Below, piece after piece: positions 50,755 through 59,583 of a DNA stretch of 64,000 bases. A program made the translations under genes and the position numbers. Numbering within the stretch: position 1 is the stretch's first letter; each line of letters begins with the position of its first letter. The notes under the pieces were generated by a model. It was not told where the DNA came from. It worked only from the letters and a program-made list of their open reading frames with translations, and searched no databases. Source of the stretch: HRBIN12 sp964447335 (GTDB taxonomy: Bacteria; Actinomycetota; UBA4738; HRBIN12); the NCBI GenBank assembly GCA_964447335.1, contig CAYUSA010000007.1, positions 10,733-74,732 on the forward strand. Direction: 5' to 3'.

Positions 50755-51600
50755 ATGGCTCCGACCCTCACGATCCTGTCGGCGCAGGCGCGGCCAGTGC
50801 CGTGGAACGCGGCTGCCACCCTCGAGAAGCTCGAGCACCTCGTGCGGATGCATCGACAGGTGTTCCCGCACGTGGATCTGTACCTGTTCCCCGAGCTGTT
50901 CGTCACCGGCGAGGATCCGTGGACGCCGGGACCTCCCGACTACCTGCACCGCGTCGCCGAGCCGATCCCCGGACCGCTCACCGAACGGCTCGGAGCCCTC
51001 GCGGCCAGGACGCGCCGCTGGGTCTGCGCCGGCTCGGTCGCCGAGCGCGCGGGACGCAAGCTCCACAACACGGCGCTCGTGTTCGACCCGTCGGGCCGGC
51101 TCGTCGTGCGGTACCGGAAGGTCTTCCCGTGGTTCGAGGACATCGATCGCGGCCTCGAGGCGCCGCCGGTGTTCGAGATCCCTCGCGTCGGCAAGATCGG
51201 TGTGCTCATCTGCTACGACGGCTGGTTCCCGGAGATGGCGCGAGGACTCGCGTTCCGCGGCGCCGAGATCATCCTTCAGCCGACACTCACGACGACCGCC
51301 GACCGCGAGCAGGAGCTCGTGCTCGCGCGGGCGAACGCGATCGCGAACCAGTGCTACGTCGTGAACGTGAACGCCGTGCCGAGCATCGGCGGCGGGCGGT
51401 CGATCGGCGTGGACCCGCACGGGCGCGTGCTGTTCGAGCTCGGACTCGAGGAGGGGTTCGCGATCGAGACCCTCGACCTCGGCCTCGTGCGCGATGCCCG
51501 CGCGAACGGCACGCGCGGCATGAGTCGTGTGCTCGAGCACGCGCGGAACGCCCCGCCCGCGGTGTTCCGCGCCGCCCGCCCCCCGCGGGCGGGCGACTGA
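50755..51600 (+). CDS. Carbon-nitrogen hydrolase (nitrilase superfamily)
   Basis: 281 aa. The Glu-Lys-Cys triad is visible: Glu47 (LFPELFVTG), Lys122 (RYRKVFPWFED) and Cys153 (VLICYDGWFPE). It is cytoplasmic and of normal size for amidases and omega-amidases. An ATG at 50731 overlaps the TetR-CocE stop (TGATG) and would add eight residues by translational coupling. Alternatively TAGGCT (50742-50747) lies 7 nt before ATG 50755, which I use. Pairing with an esterase/amidase fusion suggests sequential hydrolysis of an ester and an amide. Confidence 0.85.
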   Translation: MAPTLTILSAQARPVPWNAAATLEKLEHLVRMHRQVFPHVDLYLFPELFVTGEDPWTPGPPDYLHRVAEPIPGPLTERLGALAARTRRWVCAGSVAERAGRKLHNTALVFDPSGRLVVRYRKVFPWFEDIDRGLEAPPVFEIPRVGKIGVLICYDGWFPEMARGLAFRGAEIILQPTLTTTADREQELVLARANAIANQCYVVNVNAVPSIGGGRSIGVDPHGRVLFELGLEEGFAIETLDLGLVRDARANGTRGMSRVLEHARNAPPAVFRAARPPRAGD

Positions 51601-51626
51601 GCCCGGCCGCGCGAGCCGGCCTCGGG

Positions 51627-51632
51627 TACTGT
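51627..51632 (+). promoter_or_regulatory. -10 box of the 51642 phosphoesterase gene
   Basis: TACTGT ending 9 nt before the GTG start at 51642; no Shine-Dalgarno sequence is present. Confidence 0.35.
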
Positions 51633-51641
51633 TCCGGGACC

Positions 51642-52997
51642 GTGCGTGCCGTTCGGATCGTCGCGCTGCTCGCGCTCACCGCGCTCGTCGCGGTCGCCTG
51701 CAGCGACGACCTGCCCGAGTGGGTTCCCGTTCCACCGCTCGAGTACGGGACCGCCCCCGACCCCTTCGACGCCGCCGCGCTCGACACCGCCACGCCGATC
51801 AAGCACGTCGTCTTCGTCATCAAGGAGAACCGGACCTTCGACAACATGTTCGGCCGGTTCCCCGGCGCGGACGGCGTGAGCGTCGGGATGGACCAGGGCG
51901 AGCCGCGCCCCCTCACGCCGGCTCCCGACCGCCTCGAGACGGACATCAAGCACTGCTACGCGTGCTCACTCCAGGCTTGGAACGAGGGGAAGATGGACGG
52001 GTTCGCGACGATCAGCGAGGCGGCCGACCTTCACGCATACACGCAGTACCTCCCCGGCGACCTGCCGAACTACTGGCGCTGGGCCTCGGAGTACGTGCTC
52101 GGGGACAACTTCTTCGCGAGCGCTCAGGGGCCGTCGTTCCCCAACCACCTGTACACGATCGCCGCGCAATCGGGAGGGGCGCACGAGAACCCGCCCCAGG
52201 GCGAGGACCTGCTCCGCGAGCGGCACCGCTCGACCGGGCTGTTCAAGGCCTGGGGTTGCGACTCCCTCGAGACCGCCTGGGTGAACGTGTTCGACAGCGA
52301 GGGCGTCGCGAAGAAGGTCTCGCCGTGCTTCGACTTCCTCACCGAGGGCGACCTCCTCACCGAGGCCGGCATCCCGTGGGCGTACTACGCGGCGACCCAG
52401 TGGCAGAACGGCTACATCTGGTCGGCGTACGACGCCGTCCGCCACATCCGCGAGGACGAGGAGGTGTGGCAGAGCCACATCTTCCCCGTCGACGGGTTCG
52501 TGCAGCAGGCCGGGGACGGCCTGCTGCCGCCGGTCACGTGGGTCACGCCGCGCTTCGAGGTGTCCGACCACCCGGAATACTCGATCTGCCAGGGCGAGAA
52601 CTGGACCACCCGGGTCGTGAACGCGGTCATGGAGGGGCCCGACTGGGCCGACACGGCGATCTTCATCACCTGGGACGACTACGGCGGCTTCTACGACCAC
52701 GTCCCGCCGCCGCAGGTCGACGACTTCGGCTTCGGGATCCGCGTGCCGCTCCTCATCATCTCGCCCTACGCGAAGGAAGGGTTCGTGACCTCCGAGCTCG
52801 GCGAGTTCTCGAGCGTGCTGCGATTCATCGAGGACAACTGGGGACTGACGCAGCTGACGCAGCGGGATCGGGATGCCACGCCACTGATCTCGGCCTTCGA
52901 CTTCACCCAGGAGCCGCGGGTACCGGATCCACTGCCGCTGCGAACCGACTGCCCATCGGAGAAGTACCCGGAGCCCGGACGGTACGGAGACGGCTGA
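51642..52997 (+). CDS. Lipoprotein phosphoesterase (PF04185; phospholipase C/acid phosphatase type)
   Basis: 451 aa from a GTG. Signal and lipobox LTALVAVAC (Cys20). Family motifs: HVVFVIKENRTFDNMFGRFPG (ENRTFDN 62-68, metal/nucleophile region), ITWDDYGGFYDHVPPP and LLIISPYAKEG. It would hydrolyse phosphoesters at the cell surface. Cysteine pairs (CYAC and others) may form disulfides. It shares C-terminal blocks with the fragment at 1-289. It converges with the paralog at 53007-54638 across 9 bp. Confidence 0.88.
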   Translation: MRAVRIVALLALTALVAVACSDDLPEWVPVPPLEYGTAPDPFDAAALDTATPIKHVVFVIKENRTFDNMFGRFPGADGVSVGMDQGEPRPLTPAPDRLETDIKHCYACSLQAWNEGKMDGFATISEAADLHAYTQYLPGDLPNYWRWASEYVLGDNFFASAQGPSFPNHLYTIAAQSGGAHENPPQGEDLLRERHRSTGLFKAWGCDSLETAWVNVFDSEGVAKKVSPCFDFLTEGDLLTEAGIPWAYYAATQWQNGYIWSAYDAVRHIREDEEVWQSHIFPVDGFVQQAGDGLLPPVTWVTPRFEVSDHPEYSICQGENWTTRVVNAVMEGPDWADTAIFITWDDYGGFYDHVPPPQVDDFGFGIRVPLLIISPYAKEGFVTSELGEFSSVLRFIEDNWGLTQLTQRDRDATPLISAFDFTQEPRVPDPLPLRTDCPSEKYPEPGRYGDG

Positions 52998-53006
52998 GGC
53001 CCGCGC

Positions 53007-54638
53007 TCAGTCGAACGGCGAGCCGATGGTTCGCAGCAGCGGCCACGTCGGCCGGAACTGCGCGAGGCTCGTGCCGTAAGGGCAATCCTGGCGGAGGTCC
53101 AACATGAGCTTGTCGAAGTTCGGATTCTCGAAGTCCAGTGCGCCCGCGAGCGGGCTCGCCTGCGCGTCGCGCTCGGTCATCGGGTCCAGGCCGAAGAGCC
53201 GCTCGATGAACGCGAGCACCGAGGAGAACTCGTAGACCGTGCTGTCGACGTACCCGCCGTCGGGGTTGTCGCCCCGGCGCGTGTAGGGGCTGATGATGAG
53301 CGCCGGCGTCCGAGGCCCGAGCCCCATGATGTCGAAGTGCGGGGGCGCGACCGGGTCGTAGAACCCGCCGAAGTCGTCCCAGACGACCACGATGAGCGTG
53401 GACTCCCAGTACTCGCTCTTCATGACCGTGTTCACCTGGTTCACGGTCCAGTTCTCCCCCGCGCAGGTGCTCTTGCCCGCACCCGGGTGCTCGTTGTACG
53501 ACTCGGGCGGGATGATCCAGGAGACCTGAGGCATCTCGCCGCGCCGGACGTCCTGGACGAAGTTGTCCGGCTCCTGCACCTTGTCCCACATCGAGCTGTA
53601 CCGCACGTGCTTGATCATCTGGAGCACATTCATCCAGGCGTTCTCGGTCGCGTAGTACTTCCAGGAGATGCCGGCGTCCTCGAGCTGGTCCGGCAGGACC
53701 GGGATGTCGAAGCACAGGCGGACGCTGTCCCAGTAGTTGCCGATCGCGTACGCGTTGTCACCGTTCTCCGTGATCCGCTCCTCGAGCTGCATGATGTTCC
53801 GCAGTTCGCCCGCCGACAGGTGCGGCTCGAACCGCGTGGCGTTCTCGGTCGGGTCGTCGCAGTAGCTGCCCTCGTGGTCGGTGGTCGACTTGTTGTCGAC
53901 GATGCCGTTGGACTGCGCGGCGACGGCGTAGAGGTGCTCGGGGAGCGTCGGCCCGTACATCGGCGTGAAGAAGTGGTCGGCGAGCACGAAGCGGTCGGCG
54001 TACGCCCAGTAGTTCGGGATGTCCTCGCGCTCCAGGTACGAGTACCCCTGCATGTCGTGACCGTACAGGGGCGCCTTCTCCGCATCGGTCGGGATGACAC
54101 CGTTCATCCAGTTGAAGCCGTTCATCTTGCCGTCGTTGATCGCGACGAGGCCGCACCGGAAGCAGTGCGTGAGGTCGTGCTCGTAAACGTCGGGGCCCTT
54201 GTCGAGCTGCACGACCGGCCCGTCCGAGCATCCGTTCTCGTCACACTCGATCGTGCCGCCCTCGGTCGAGCCCTCGGCGCCCGGGTAGGTCGCGAAGTAG
54301 TTGTTGAAGGAGCGGTTCTCCTTGATGATGAACACGACGTGCTCGATGGGGTTCTCCCCGGGCACGATCGTGACGCTCGGCGTCGGAGAGGTGCCGTCGC
54401 CGTTCCCGTCGCCGTGACCGCCGTCGCCGGTCGCACCCGTCGCGCCGCTCGCCTGCGTGCCGCCGTCCGCGCGCTTCCCGTCGTCGCCGCCGACCGCCCA
54501 CGCCGCGACCACGATGAAGAGCACGAGCACGCCGACGAACGCCAGGAACCCTCGCCGACGCGCAGCGCGGCGGCGCGCGAGCCGCCCACGGCCTCGAGGA
54601 ACGGGCAGCCGGGAACCGGGTCCGGGCGTGTACGACAC
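53007..54638 (-). CDS. Membrane-anchored phosphoesterase (PF04185), variant motif
   Basis: 543 aa. A basic N-terminus and one helix (GFLAFVGVLVLFIVVAAWAVG, ~30-50) anchor it. A long Gly/Ala/Thr/Asp linker (~50-92) acts as a surface spacer. The catalytic region reads HVVFIIKENRSFNNYFATYPGAEG, with Asn where the 51642 paralog has Asp in ENRTFDN, so the active site may be altered. VVWDDFGGFYDPVAPP and LIISPYTRRG are present. It is the last gene of the minus-strand run that starts at 60897. Confidence 0.85.
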   Translation of the reverse strand: MSYTPGPGSRLPVPRGRGRLARRRAARRRGFLAFVGVLVLFIVVAAWAVGGDDGKRADGGTQASGATGATGDGGHGDGNGDGTSPTPSVTIVPGENPIEHVVFIIKENRSFNNYFATYPGAEGSTEGGTIECDENGCSDGPVVQLDKGPDVYEHDLTHCFRCGLVAINDGKMNGFNWMNGVIPTDAEKAPLYGHDMQGYSYLEREDIPNYWAYADRFVLADHFFTPMYGPTLPEHLYAVAAQSNGIVDNKSTTDHEGSYCDDPTENATRFEPHLSAGELRNIMQLEERITENGDNAYAIGNYWDSVRLCFDIPVLPDQLEDAGISWKYYATENAWMNVLQMIKHVRYSSMWDKVQEPDNFVQDVRRGEMPQVSWIIPPESYNEHPGAGKSTCAGENWTVNQVNTVMKSEYWESTLIVVVWDDFGGFYDPVAPPHFDIMGLGPRTPALIISPYTRRGDNPDGGYVDSTVYEFSSVLAFIERLFGLDPMTERDAQASPLAGALDFENPNFDKLMLDLRQDCPYGTSLAQFRPTWPLLRTIGSPFD

Positions 54639-54653
54639 CGGCGCGAGTATCCC

Positions 54654-56153
54654 CTACCCGGCGGGCCGCGTCACGGCATCGCGGTGCACCGCCCGGCCTC
54701 GGACGGCGCCGAGCACGAGGAGGCAGAGCATCACGCCCAGCCCGACCAGCAGGCGCAGGTCGAGCCCCGACTCGAGGTACCCGGGCGGCGGCGGGTCACA
54801 GAGCGCCTCGAGCCGCGCGCGCATCCGGGCGAGCGTTCCCGCGGCGCCGGGGTCGGTCGCGAGGTTCTCGAGCTCCGACGGGTCCACGGTCAGGTCGTAC
54901 AGCTCTTCCTCGCCGGTCGTGTAGCGGACGTACGCCCACCCCGTCGACCGGACCGCGCAGTACGTCGGCACCGGGTTCGTGCCCGCGAGGTGCTCGACGA
55001 GGAAGTCCTCGCGCCAGTCCGGGACCGGCTCGCCACGAAGGAGCGGAAGGAGGCTGCGACCCTCGGCGCCGGGCGCGGTGATCCCGACGGCCTCGGCGAT
55101 CGTCGGCGCGAGATCGACGTTCAGGGCGAGCTCGGTCGGGCTCGAGCCGGGCTCGACGCCACCGGCGTCCCAACGCGCGACGAGCGGGACGCGGATCACC
55201 TCCTCGTACGGCGCCTCCTTCTTCGTCCACCGGTGCTCGCCCCACGCGAGACCGTTGTCCGACGTGTAGAGGATGAGTGTGTTGTCCAGGCGACCGGTCT
55301 CGCGGAGGGCTGCGATGAGCTCACCCACGGCGCGGTCGACGGACAGGAGCGATCCGTACTGGTTGCGACGCAGAACGTCGACCTCGGCGCGACGCTCGGG
55401 CGCGAGGGTCGGGAGCGCGCGCACCCACGACGGTTTGTCCGAGACGTCGGCCTCGTCGTAGCTCGGCGGCCGCCACGGCGGGAGATCGGCGAAGGCATCC
55501 TGGTCGCCGGGCGCGGGCGGCGCCGGCCCGTGCGGGGCCGCGGGGGCGAAGTACAGGAAGAGGGGACCTTCGGCCTCGCGCACGAAGGCGACGGCCTCGG
55601 CCGCGAGCACGTCCGTCGAGTAGTCGGCGGGCGCGCTCCCGAACGAGCGCACCTCACCGTCCACGGTGAGCTTGTAGTCGAGGTACGTCGAGTGCACGAG
55701 CGCGACCCATCGGTCCCACCCCGGCGGGATCACACCCGTGAGCGCACGGTGCTGATACCCGTCGAGGTACTTGCCGAACAACCCGGTCGTGTACCCCGCG
55801 TCGTCGAGCCACGTCGCGAGGGTGGAGCCGTCGCGGAACGCCTCGACCCGTCCGAACGGAGGCGTCTGCCGGTACACGCCCGTCGTGTGCGACCACGCGC
55901 CGGTGAGGATGCTCGCGCGGCTCGGACAGCAGATCGGGTTCACGACGAACGCGTTGGGGAAGATGGCGCCCTCGGCGAGAAGCTCGCGGTCCAGGATCGG
56001 CATCGCCCACAGCGAGTCCGCGCGCTGGTCGTCGGTGACGATGACCACGACGTCCGGCGGCCTGTCCCGGGCTCGAGCCACTCCCGGCACCGAGAGCACG
56101 AGCGCCGCGAGCACGAGCGTCGGGGCTGCGGCCGCCCCGGTGCGGCGCGTCAC
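54654..56153 (-). CDS. Type I sulfatase (formylglycine-dependent)
   Basis: 499 aa from a GTG overlapping the upstream sulfatase stop (GTGA). A signal-like helix (LVLAALVLSVPGVARA) precedes the alkaline-phosphatase-like domain. Metal Asp pair VVIVTDDQ (41-42); the modification motif is CCPSR (Cys75, CxPSR form), expected to become formylglycine. TDNGLAWGEH-type metal site: LYTSDNGLAWGEHRW. A C-terminal helix (LRLLVGLGVMLCLLVLGAV) may anchor it outside the membrane. The formylglycine-generating enzyme is not in this window. Confidence 0.88.
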   Translation of the reverse strand: MTRRTGAAAAPTLVLAALVLSVPGVARARDRPPDVVVIVTDDQRADSLWAMPILDRELLAEGAIFPNAFVVNPICCPSRASILTGAWSHTTGVYRQTPPFGRVEAFRDGSTLATWLDDAGYTTGLFGKYLDGYQHRALTGVIPPGWDRWVALVHSTYLDYKLTVDGEVRSFGSAPADYSTDVLAAEAVAFVREAEGPLFLYFAPAAPHGPAPPAPGDQDAFADLPPWRPPSYDEADVSDKPSWVRALPTLAPERRAEVDVLRRNQYGSLLSVDRAVGELIAALRETGRLDNTLILYTSDNGLAWGEHRWTKKEAPYEEVIRVPLVARWDAGGVEPGSSPTELALNVDLAPTIAEAVGITAPGAEGRSLLPLLRGEPVPDWREDFLVEHLAGTNPVPTYCAVRSTGWAYVRYTTGEEELYDLTVDPSELENLATDPGAAGTLARMRARLEALCDPPPPGYLESGLDLRLLVGLGVMLCLLVLGAVRGRAVHRDAVTRPAG

Positions 56154-57523
56154 GCGCTCCGGTAGGCCTCGAGCGCCGCGGCCATGTGCTCCTCGCGCGT
56201 CGCGGCGGCCGGATCGCCCGCGAGGTTCACGAGCTGGTACGGATCCGCCCGCAGGTCGTACAGCTCGCGCTCGCCCGTCGCGAGCTCGATGTAGGACCAT
56301 CTCGGCCGCCGGAGCTCCCACCAGGCCGGGATCCGGTCGTCGCCCACCCACTCGGCGAACACCTCGCCGGGAAGGCCCTCGTGCGAGTCGTCTCGGAGCA
56401 GGGGCACGAGGCTCACGCCGTCCATCGACACGTCCGGTCGGACGCCGGCGAGCTCGGCGATCGTCGGCGTGAGATCGACGGCAGAGACCATCGCCGGCTC
56501 GATGCGCGGGGCGAGACCGGGGACGCGGATCAGGAACGGCACGCGGATGCACTCCTCGTAGGGGCAGATCTTCTTCGTCCACCGGTGCTCGCCGAAGGAG
56601 AACCCGTTGTCGGACAGGAACACGAACACGGTCTCATCGAGCTCCCCGCGCTCGCGGAGCTCGTCGACGATCGAGCGCATCGCATCGTCGACCGCGAGGA
56701 GCGCCTCGTAGGACCTCTGCCGCGCGGAGCGCATCGCGGCGAGGTCCTCGGCGTCGAAGACCGGAAGGCCGCGGACCCACGCGGGCTTGTCGCTCACGTC
56801 GGCCTCGCCGACCGAGGGCGCGGTCGACACGACGAGGTCGGCGTAGCGCCCCTCGTGCCGGGGCGCCGAGACCCAGGGGGGGTGCGGCGCGGTGGGCGCG
56901 AACCACAGGAAGCACGGCTGGTCCGACGGTGCGTCGCGGAGGAACTCCAGCGCCTTGCCGGCATAGACGTCGGTCGAGTAGTCGGTCTCCCCGTAGTGGA
57001 CCGGGTCGCCCTGCTCGACGAGCGTGAAGTCGTGGTACAGGCTCTCCGACGTCCCCTGCTCCTTGCCCCACCAGCGATCCCACCCCTGCGGCACGTAGGG
57101 GCCGCGGTCGAAGGGGTACAGGTTCAGGTACTTGCCGACAAGCCCGGTGTGGTACCCGGCGTCGTCCAGCCACGTGGCGAGCGTGGCGGTCTCGTCGATC
57201 AGCGGCCCGTCCGCGTTGTCTTGGACCCCGGTGTGGTGCGCGTACCCGCCCGTGAGGATCGTCGTCCGCGACGGGCAGCAGAGCGGCGTGTTCACGAACC
57301 CGTTCGAGAACGTCACCCAGTGGTCGCCCGGGTCGAGCACCCACGACTGGAGGAACGGCATGACCGGGACCGAGCGCGGGATGGAGTCGAAGGACTGGTC
57401 GTCCGTGAGGATGACGATGACGTTCAGGCGCGGATCGTCGACCTCGGCGCGGAGCACCGTCGGCAGGAGCGCGAGCGCCGACACGACGACGACCGCCACG
57501 ATCACCGCGATCCGCGCGCGCAT
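56150..57523 (-). CDS. Type I sulfatase (second copy)
   Basis: 457 aa. N-terminal helix RIAVIVAVVVVSALALLPTVL (signal or anchor), metal Asp pair VIVILTDDQ (41-42), and CCPSR with Cys82 as the formylglycine precursor. The second metal site is FLSDNGFSFGEHRWTKK. It shares the domain plan with 54654-56153 but has no C-terminal helix. They are diverged tandem paralogs, joined by a 4-bp overlap. One base separates it from the methyltransferase stop upstream. Substrate (sulfated glycan, sterol or lipid) unknown. Confidence 0.88.
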   Translation of the reverse strand: MRARIAVIVAVVVVSALALLPTVLRAEVDDPRLNVIVILTDDQSFDSIPRSVPVMPFLQSWVLDPGDHWVTFSNGFVNTPLCCPSRTTILTGGYAHHTGVQDNADGPLIDETATLATWLDDAGYHTGLVGKYLNLYPFDRGPYVPQGWDRWWGKEQGTSESLYHDFTLVEQGDPVHYGETDYSTDVYAGKALEFLRDAPSDQPCFLWFAPTAPHPPWVSAPRHEGRYADLVVSTAPSVGEADVSDKPAWVRGLPVFDAEDLAAMRSARQRSYEALLAVDDAMRSIVDELRERGELDETVFVFLSDNGFSFGEHRWTKKICPYEECIRVPFLIRVPGLAPRIEPAMVSAVDLTPTIAELAGVRPDVSMDGVSLVPLLRDDSHEGLPGEVFAEWVGDDRIPAWWELRRPRWSYIELATGERELYDLRADPYQLVNLAGDPAAATREEHMAAALEAYRSA

Positions 57524-57524
57524 C

Positions 57525-58283
57525 TCACCCCGTCTTCCGCGCCTTCCAGATGTTCTCGGCGGGGAACCGGCGCGCCCACTCGAGCGGGGCGTACCACGGG
57601 TACGTCGTGCGGGTCCGCGGCGGCGGCCGGAGCTCGATGAGGTCCTCGATCTCGAACGCGTTCGCGCGGAACAGACGGATCCACTCGCCGTACGGGAGGC
57701 TGAAGTCGACCGACTCCTCGTCCCACTTGCGCATCCCGAAGTAGTCACGCTGGAGCCGTTCCCCGAGCGCCTCGGCCTCGTTGTCCCAGCACAGGAAGTG
57801 GAACGCGCTCGCCATGTTGAAGATGAGCCGCCCGCCGGGGCGAAGGAGCCGTGCGACCTCGGGCACGGTTCGACGAGGATCGGCGAACGTCATGGCCCCG
57901 TGATCGCAGACCACGAGGTCGAAGCTCGCGTCGGCGAACGGGGTGCGCTCGGCGTTCGCGTTCACGACCGGGAACCGCGTGTCGGCCTCCGCCATGAGGC
58001 GCGTCGCATGCTCGAGCTGGCGGATCGACAGGTCGAGGCCGACCGGCCGGGCGCCGCGACGCGCGAGCCAGATCGACCACTGGCCGGCGCCACAGCCGTA
58101 CTCGAGCACGTCGAGGCCGCGGACCTCCGCGAGCACGTCGAGCGTGGACTCGGGGATGCCCCACACGCCCCAGACCGGGCGCTCCCAGCGGTTGAGCTGT
58201 CGCGCGTGCTTGGCTTGGTACTCGTCGCTCACGCGGTCCCAGTACCGGAGGTTCTTGCGGACGTGGCCGGGGGTCGTGCTCAT
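57525..58283 (-). CDS. Class I SAM-dependent methyltransferase
   Basis: 252 aa. Glycine-rich SAM loop LDVLEYGCGAGQWSIWLARRG, acidic strand PVGLDLS, and the post-motif FDLVVCDHGAMTFADP; it resembles Methyltransf_11 enzymes such as ubiquinone/natural-product methylases. The C-terminal part contains RTRTTYPWYAPLEWARRFPAENIW. The ATG at 58283 overlaps the MogA-XdhC stop (ATGA). An in-frame ATG 18 bp upstream is possible. The methylated compound is unknown. Confidence 0.82.
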   Translation of the reverse strand: MSTTPGHVRKNLRYWDRVSDEYQAKHARQLNRWERPVWGVWGIPESTLDVLAEVRGLDVLEYGCGAGQWSIWLARRGARPVGLDLSIRQLEHATRLMAEADTRFPVVNANAERTPFADASFDLVVCDHGAMTFADPRRTVPEVARLLRPGGRLIFNMASAFHFLCWDNEAEALGERLQRDYFGMRKWDEESVDFSLPYGEWIRLFRANAFEIEDLIELRPPPRTRTTYPWYAPLEWARRFPAENIWKARKTG

Positions 58284-59530
58284 CGGCGCGCGTGGAGCCA
58301 TCCGCCCCGGCGGCCGTGACGAGCGGCGACGAGGCCGGCGGCGATCGACAGGGCGATCTCCTCGGGGCGTTGCCCCCCGAGGTCCAGACCGAGCGGCGAG
58401 CGGATGCGCTCGATGTCCTCCTCGCCGATGCCCATGTGGCGGAGCTCGTCGAGGTAGGGACCGAGGTGGCGTCGGCTCCCCATGACCCCTATGAAGCCCG
58501 CAGGCGACCGCAGGACCTCCGCGAGCAAGGCCGCGACCCCGGGGGCGTCGTGGTCGGTGAACACCACCGCCGAGCGCTCGTCGAGCGCGAGGCCCTCGAC
58601 CCCGGCGGCCACCGCCCAGCCGCGTTCGTGGTCGCTCGGGCCGATGCGCTCGACGCGCTGCTCGACGAGTGCCGCGAGGTAGCCGATCCGCCCCGCGAGT
58701 GCCTGGAGCTCCCGCGCGACGTCGGTGGCCGAGACGATCACGAGCAAGGCCGGCTCGAGCACCGGCTCGAAGAGGACCTCGACCTCGCCGAGGTCGTGCA
58801 TGAGGGTGCGGAGCTGCGGTTCGTCGGCCGCGAGCACCTCGGGCGCGATCGCCGCAGCGGCCGCGTCGAGCTCGGCGCACCCGAGGGTGCCGCCGAACGG
58901 GCCGCCCGGCACGATGACGACCCGGTTGCCGAGGCGGCACGGCGGCGACCCGTGGATCTTGACCGCCGTGGCTCGAACGAGGGGGCCCTCGGGGACGAGG
59001 GGGCGTTCGGTCGGGGAAGGCGGCGCGGCCGCGTGGCCCGTCGGATGCGCACCGGTCGAGCCCGCCAGGAGCTCGAGCGCGTGAGGCACCACGGGCAGCA
59101 CGGCCTCGAGGCTCTCGCGCACGCCCTTCGGACTCCCCGGCAGGTTGAGCACGAGCGTCGCCCCCACGCTTCCGGCGACGGCGCGCGACAGCGCGGCCAT
59201 AGGCGTGTGCTCCAGGCCCGCGCGGCGCATCAGCTCGGCGAGGCCGGGCGCCTCCCGGTCGATCACCGCGCGAGTCGCCTCCGGCGTCACGTCGCGAGGG
59301 CCGAACCCGGTCCCGCCGGTGGTCACGACGAGCGCAAGGCCCCGACCCGCGAGCGCGCGGAGCAGCGCCTCGATCTCGGCGCGCTCGTCGGGAACGACGG
59401 CCCGCTCGGCGACCTCGAGGCCCGCTGCGCGCAGCAGCTCCTCGGCCGCCGCGCCCGAGGCGTCCTCGCGCACGCCCTGCGTCACGCCGTCGGAGACGGT
59501 GACCACGGCCGCGCGGAAGGGAGCTCCCAT
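58280..59530 (-). CDS. MogA/MoaB-like domain fused to an XdhC-like domain
   Basis: 416 aa. Residues 1-155 are a molybdopterin adenylyltransferase-type domain (VTVSDG; VTTGGTGFGPRDVTPEA 69-85; LNLPGSPKG). A Pro-rich linker (156-183) leads to an XdhC/CoxI-like domain (GGTLGCAELD 213-222) and its Rossmann part (IGVMGSRRH 347-355; PLGLDLGGQRPEEIALSIAAG 379-399). MogA activates molybdopterin; XdhC binds finished cofactor and delivers it to xanthine-dehydrogenase-type enzymes. No molybdoenzyme is in the window. An ATG at 59548 would add six residues. Confidence 0.85.
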   Translation of the reverse strand: MGAPFRAAVVTVSDGVTQGVREDASGAAAEELLRAAGLEVAERAVVPDERAEIEALLRALAGRGLALVVTTGGTGFGPRDVTPEATRAVIDREAPGLAELMRRAGLEHTPMAALSRAVAGSVGATLVLNLPGSPKGVRESLEAVLPVVPHALELLAGSTGAHPTGHAAAPPSPTERPLVPEGPLVRATAVKIHGSPPCRLGNRVVIVPGGPFGGTLGCAELDAAAAAIAPEVLAADEPQLRTLMHDLGEVEVLFEPVLEPALLVIVSATDVARELQALAGRIGYLAALVEQRVERIGPSDHERGWAVAAGVEGLALDERSAVVFTDHDAPGVAALLAEVLRSPAGFIGVMGSRRHLGPYLDELRHMGIGEEDIERIRSPLGLDLGGQRPEEIALSIAAGLVAARHGRRGGWLHARR

Positions 59531-59583
59531 CGCGGCCCATCCTGCCATACGAGGCGGCGACCGGACCGGACGCGCGGCGCGAG

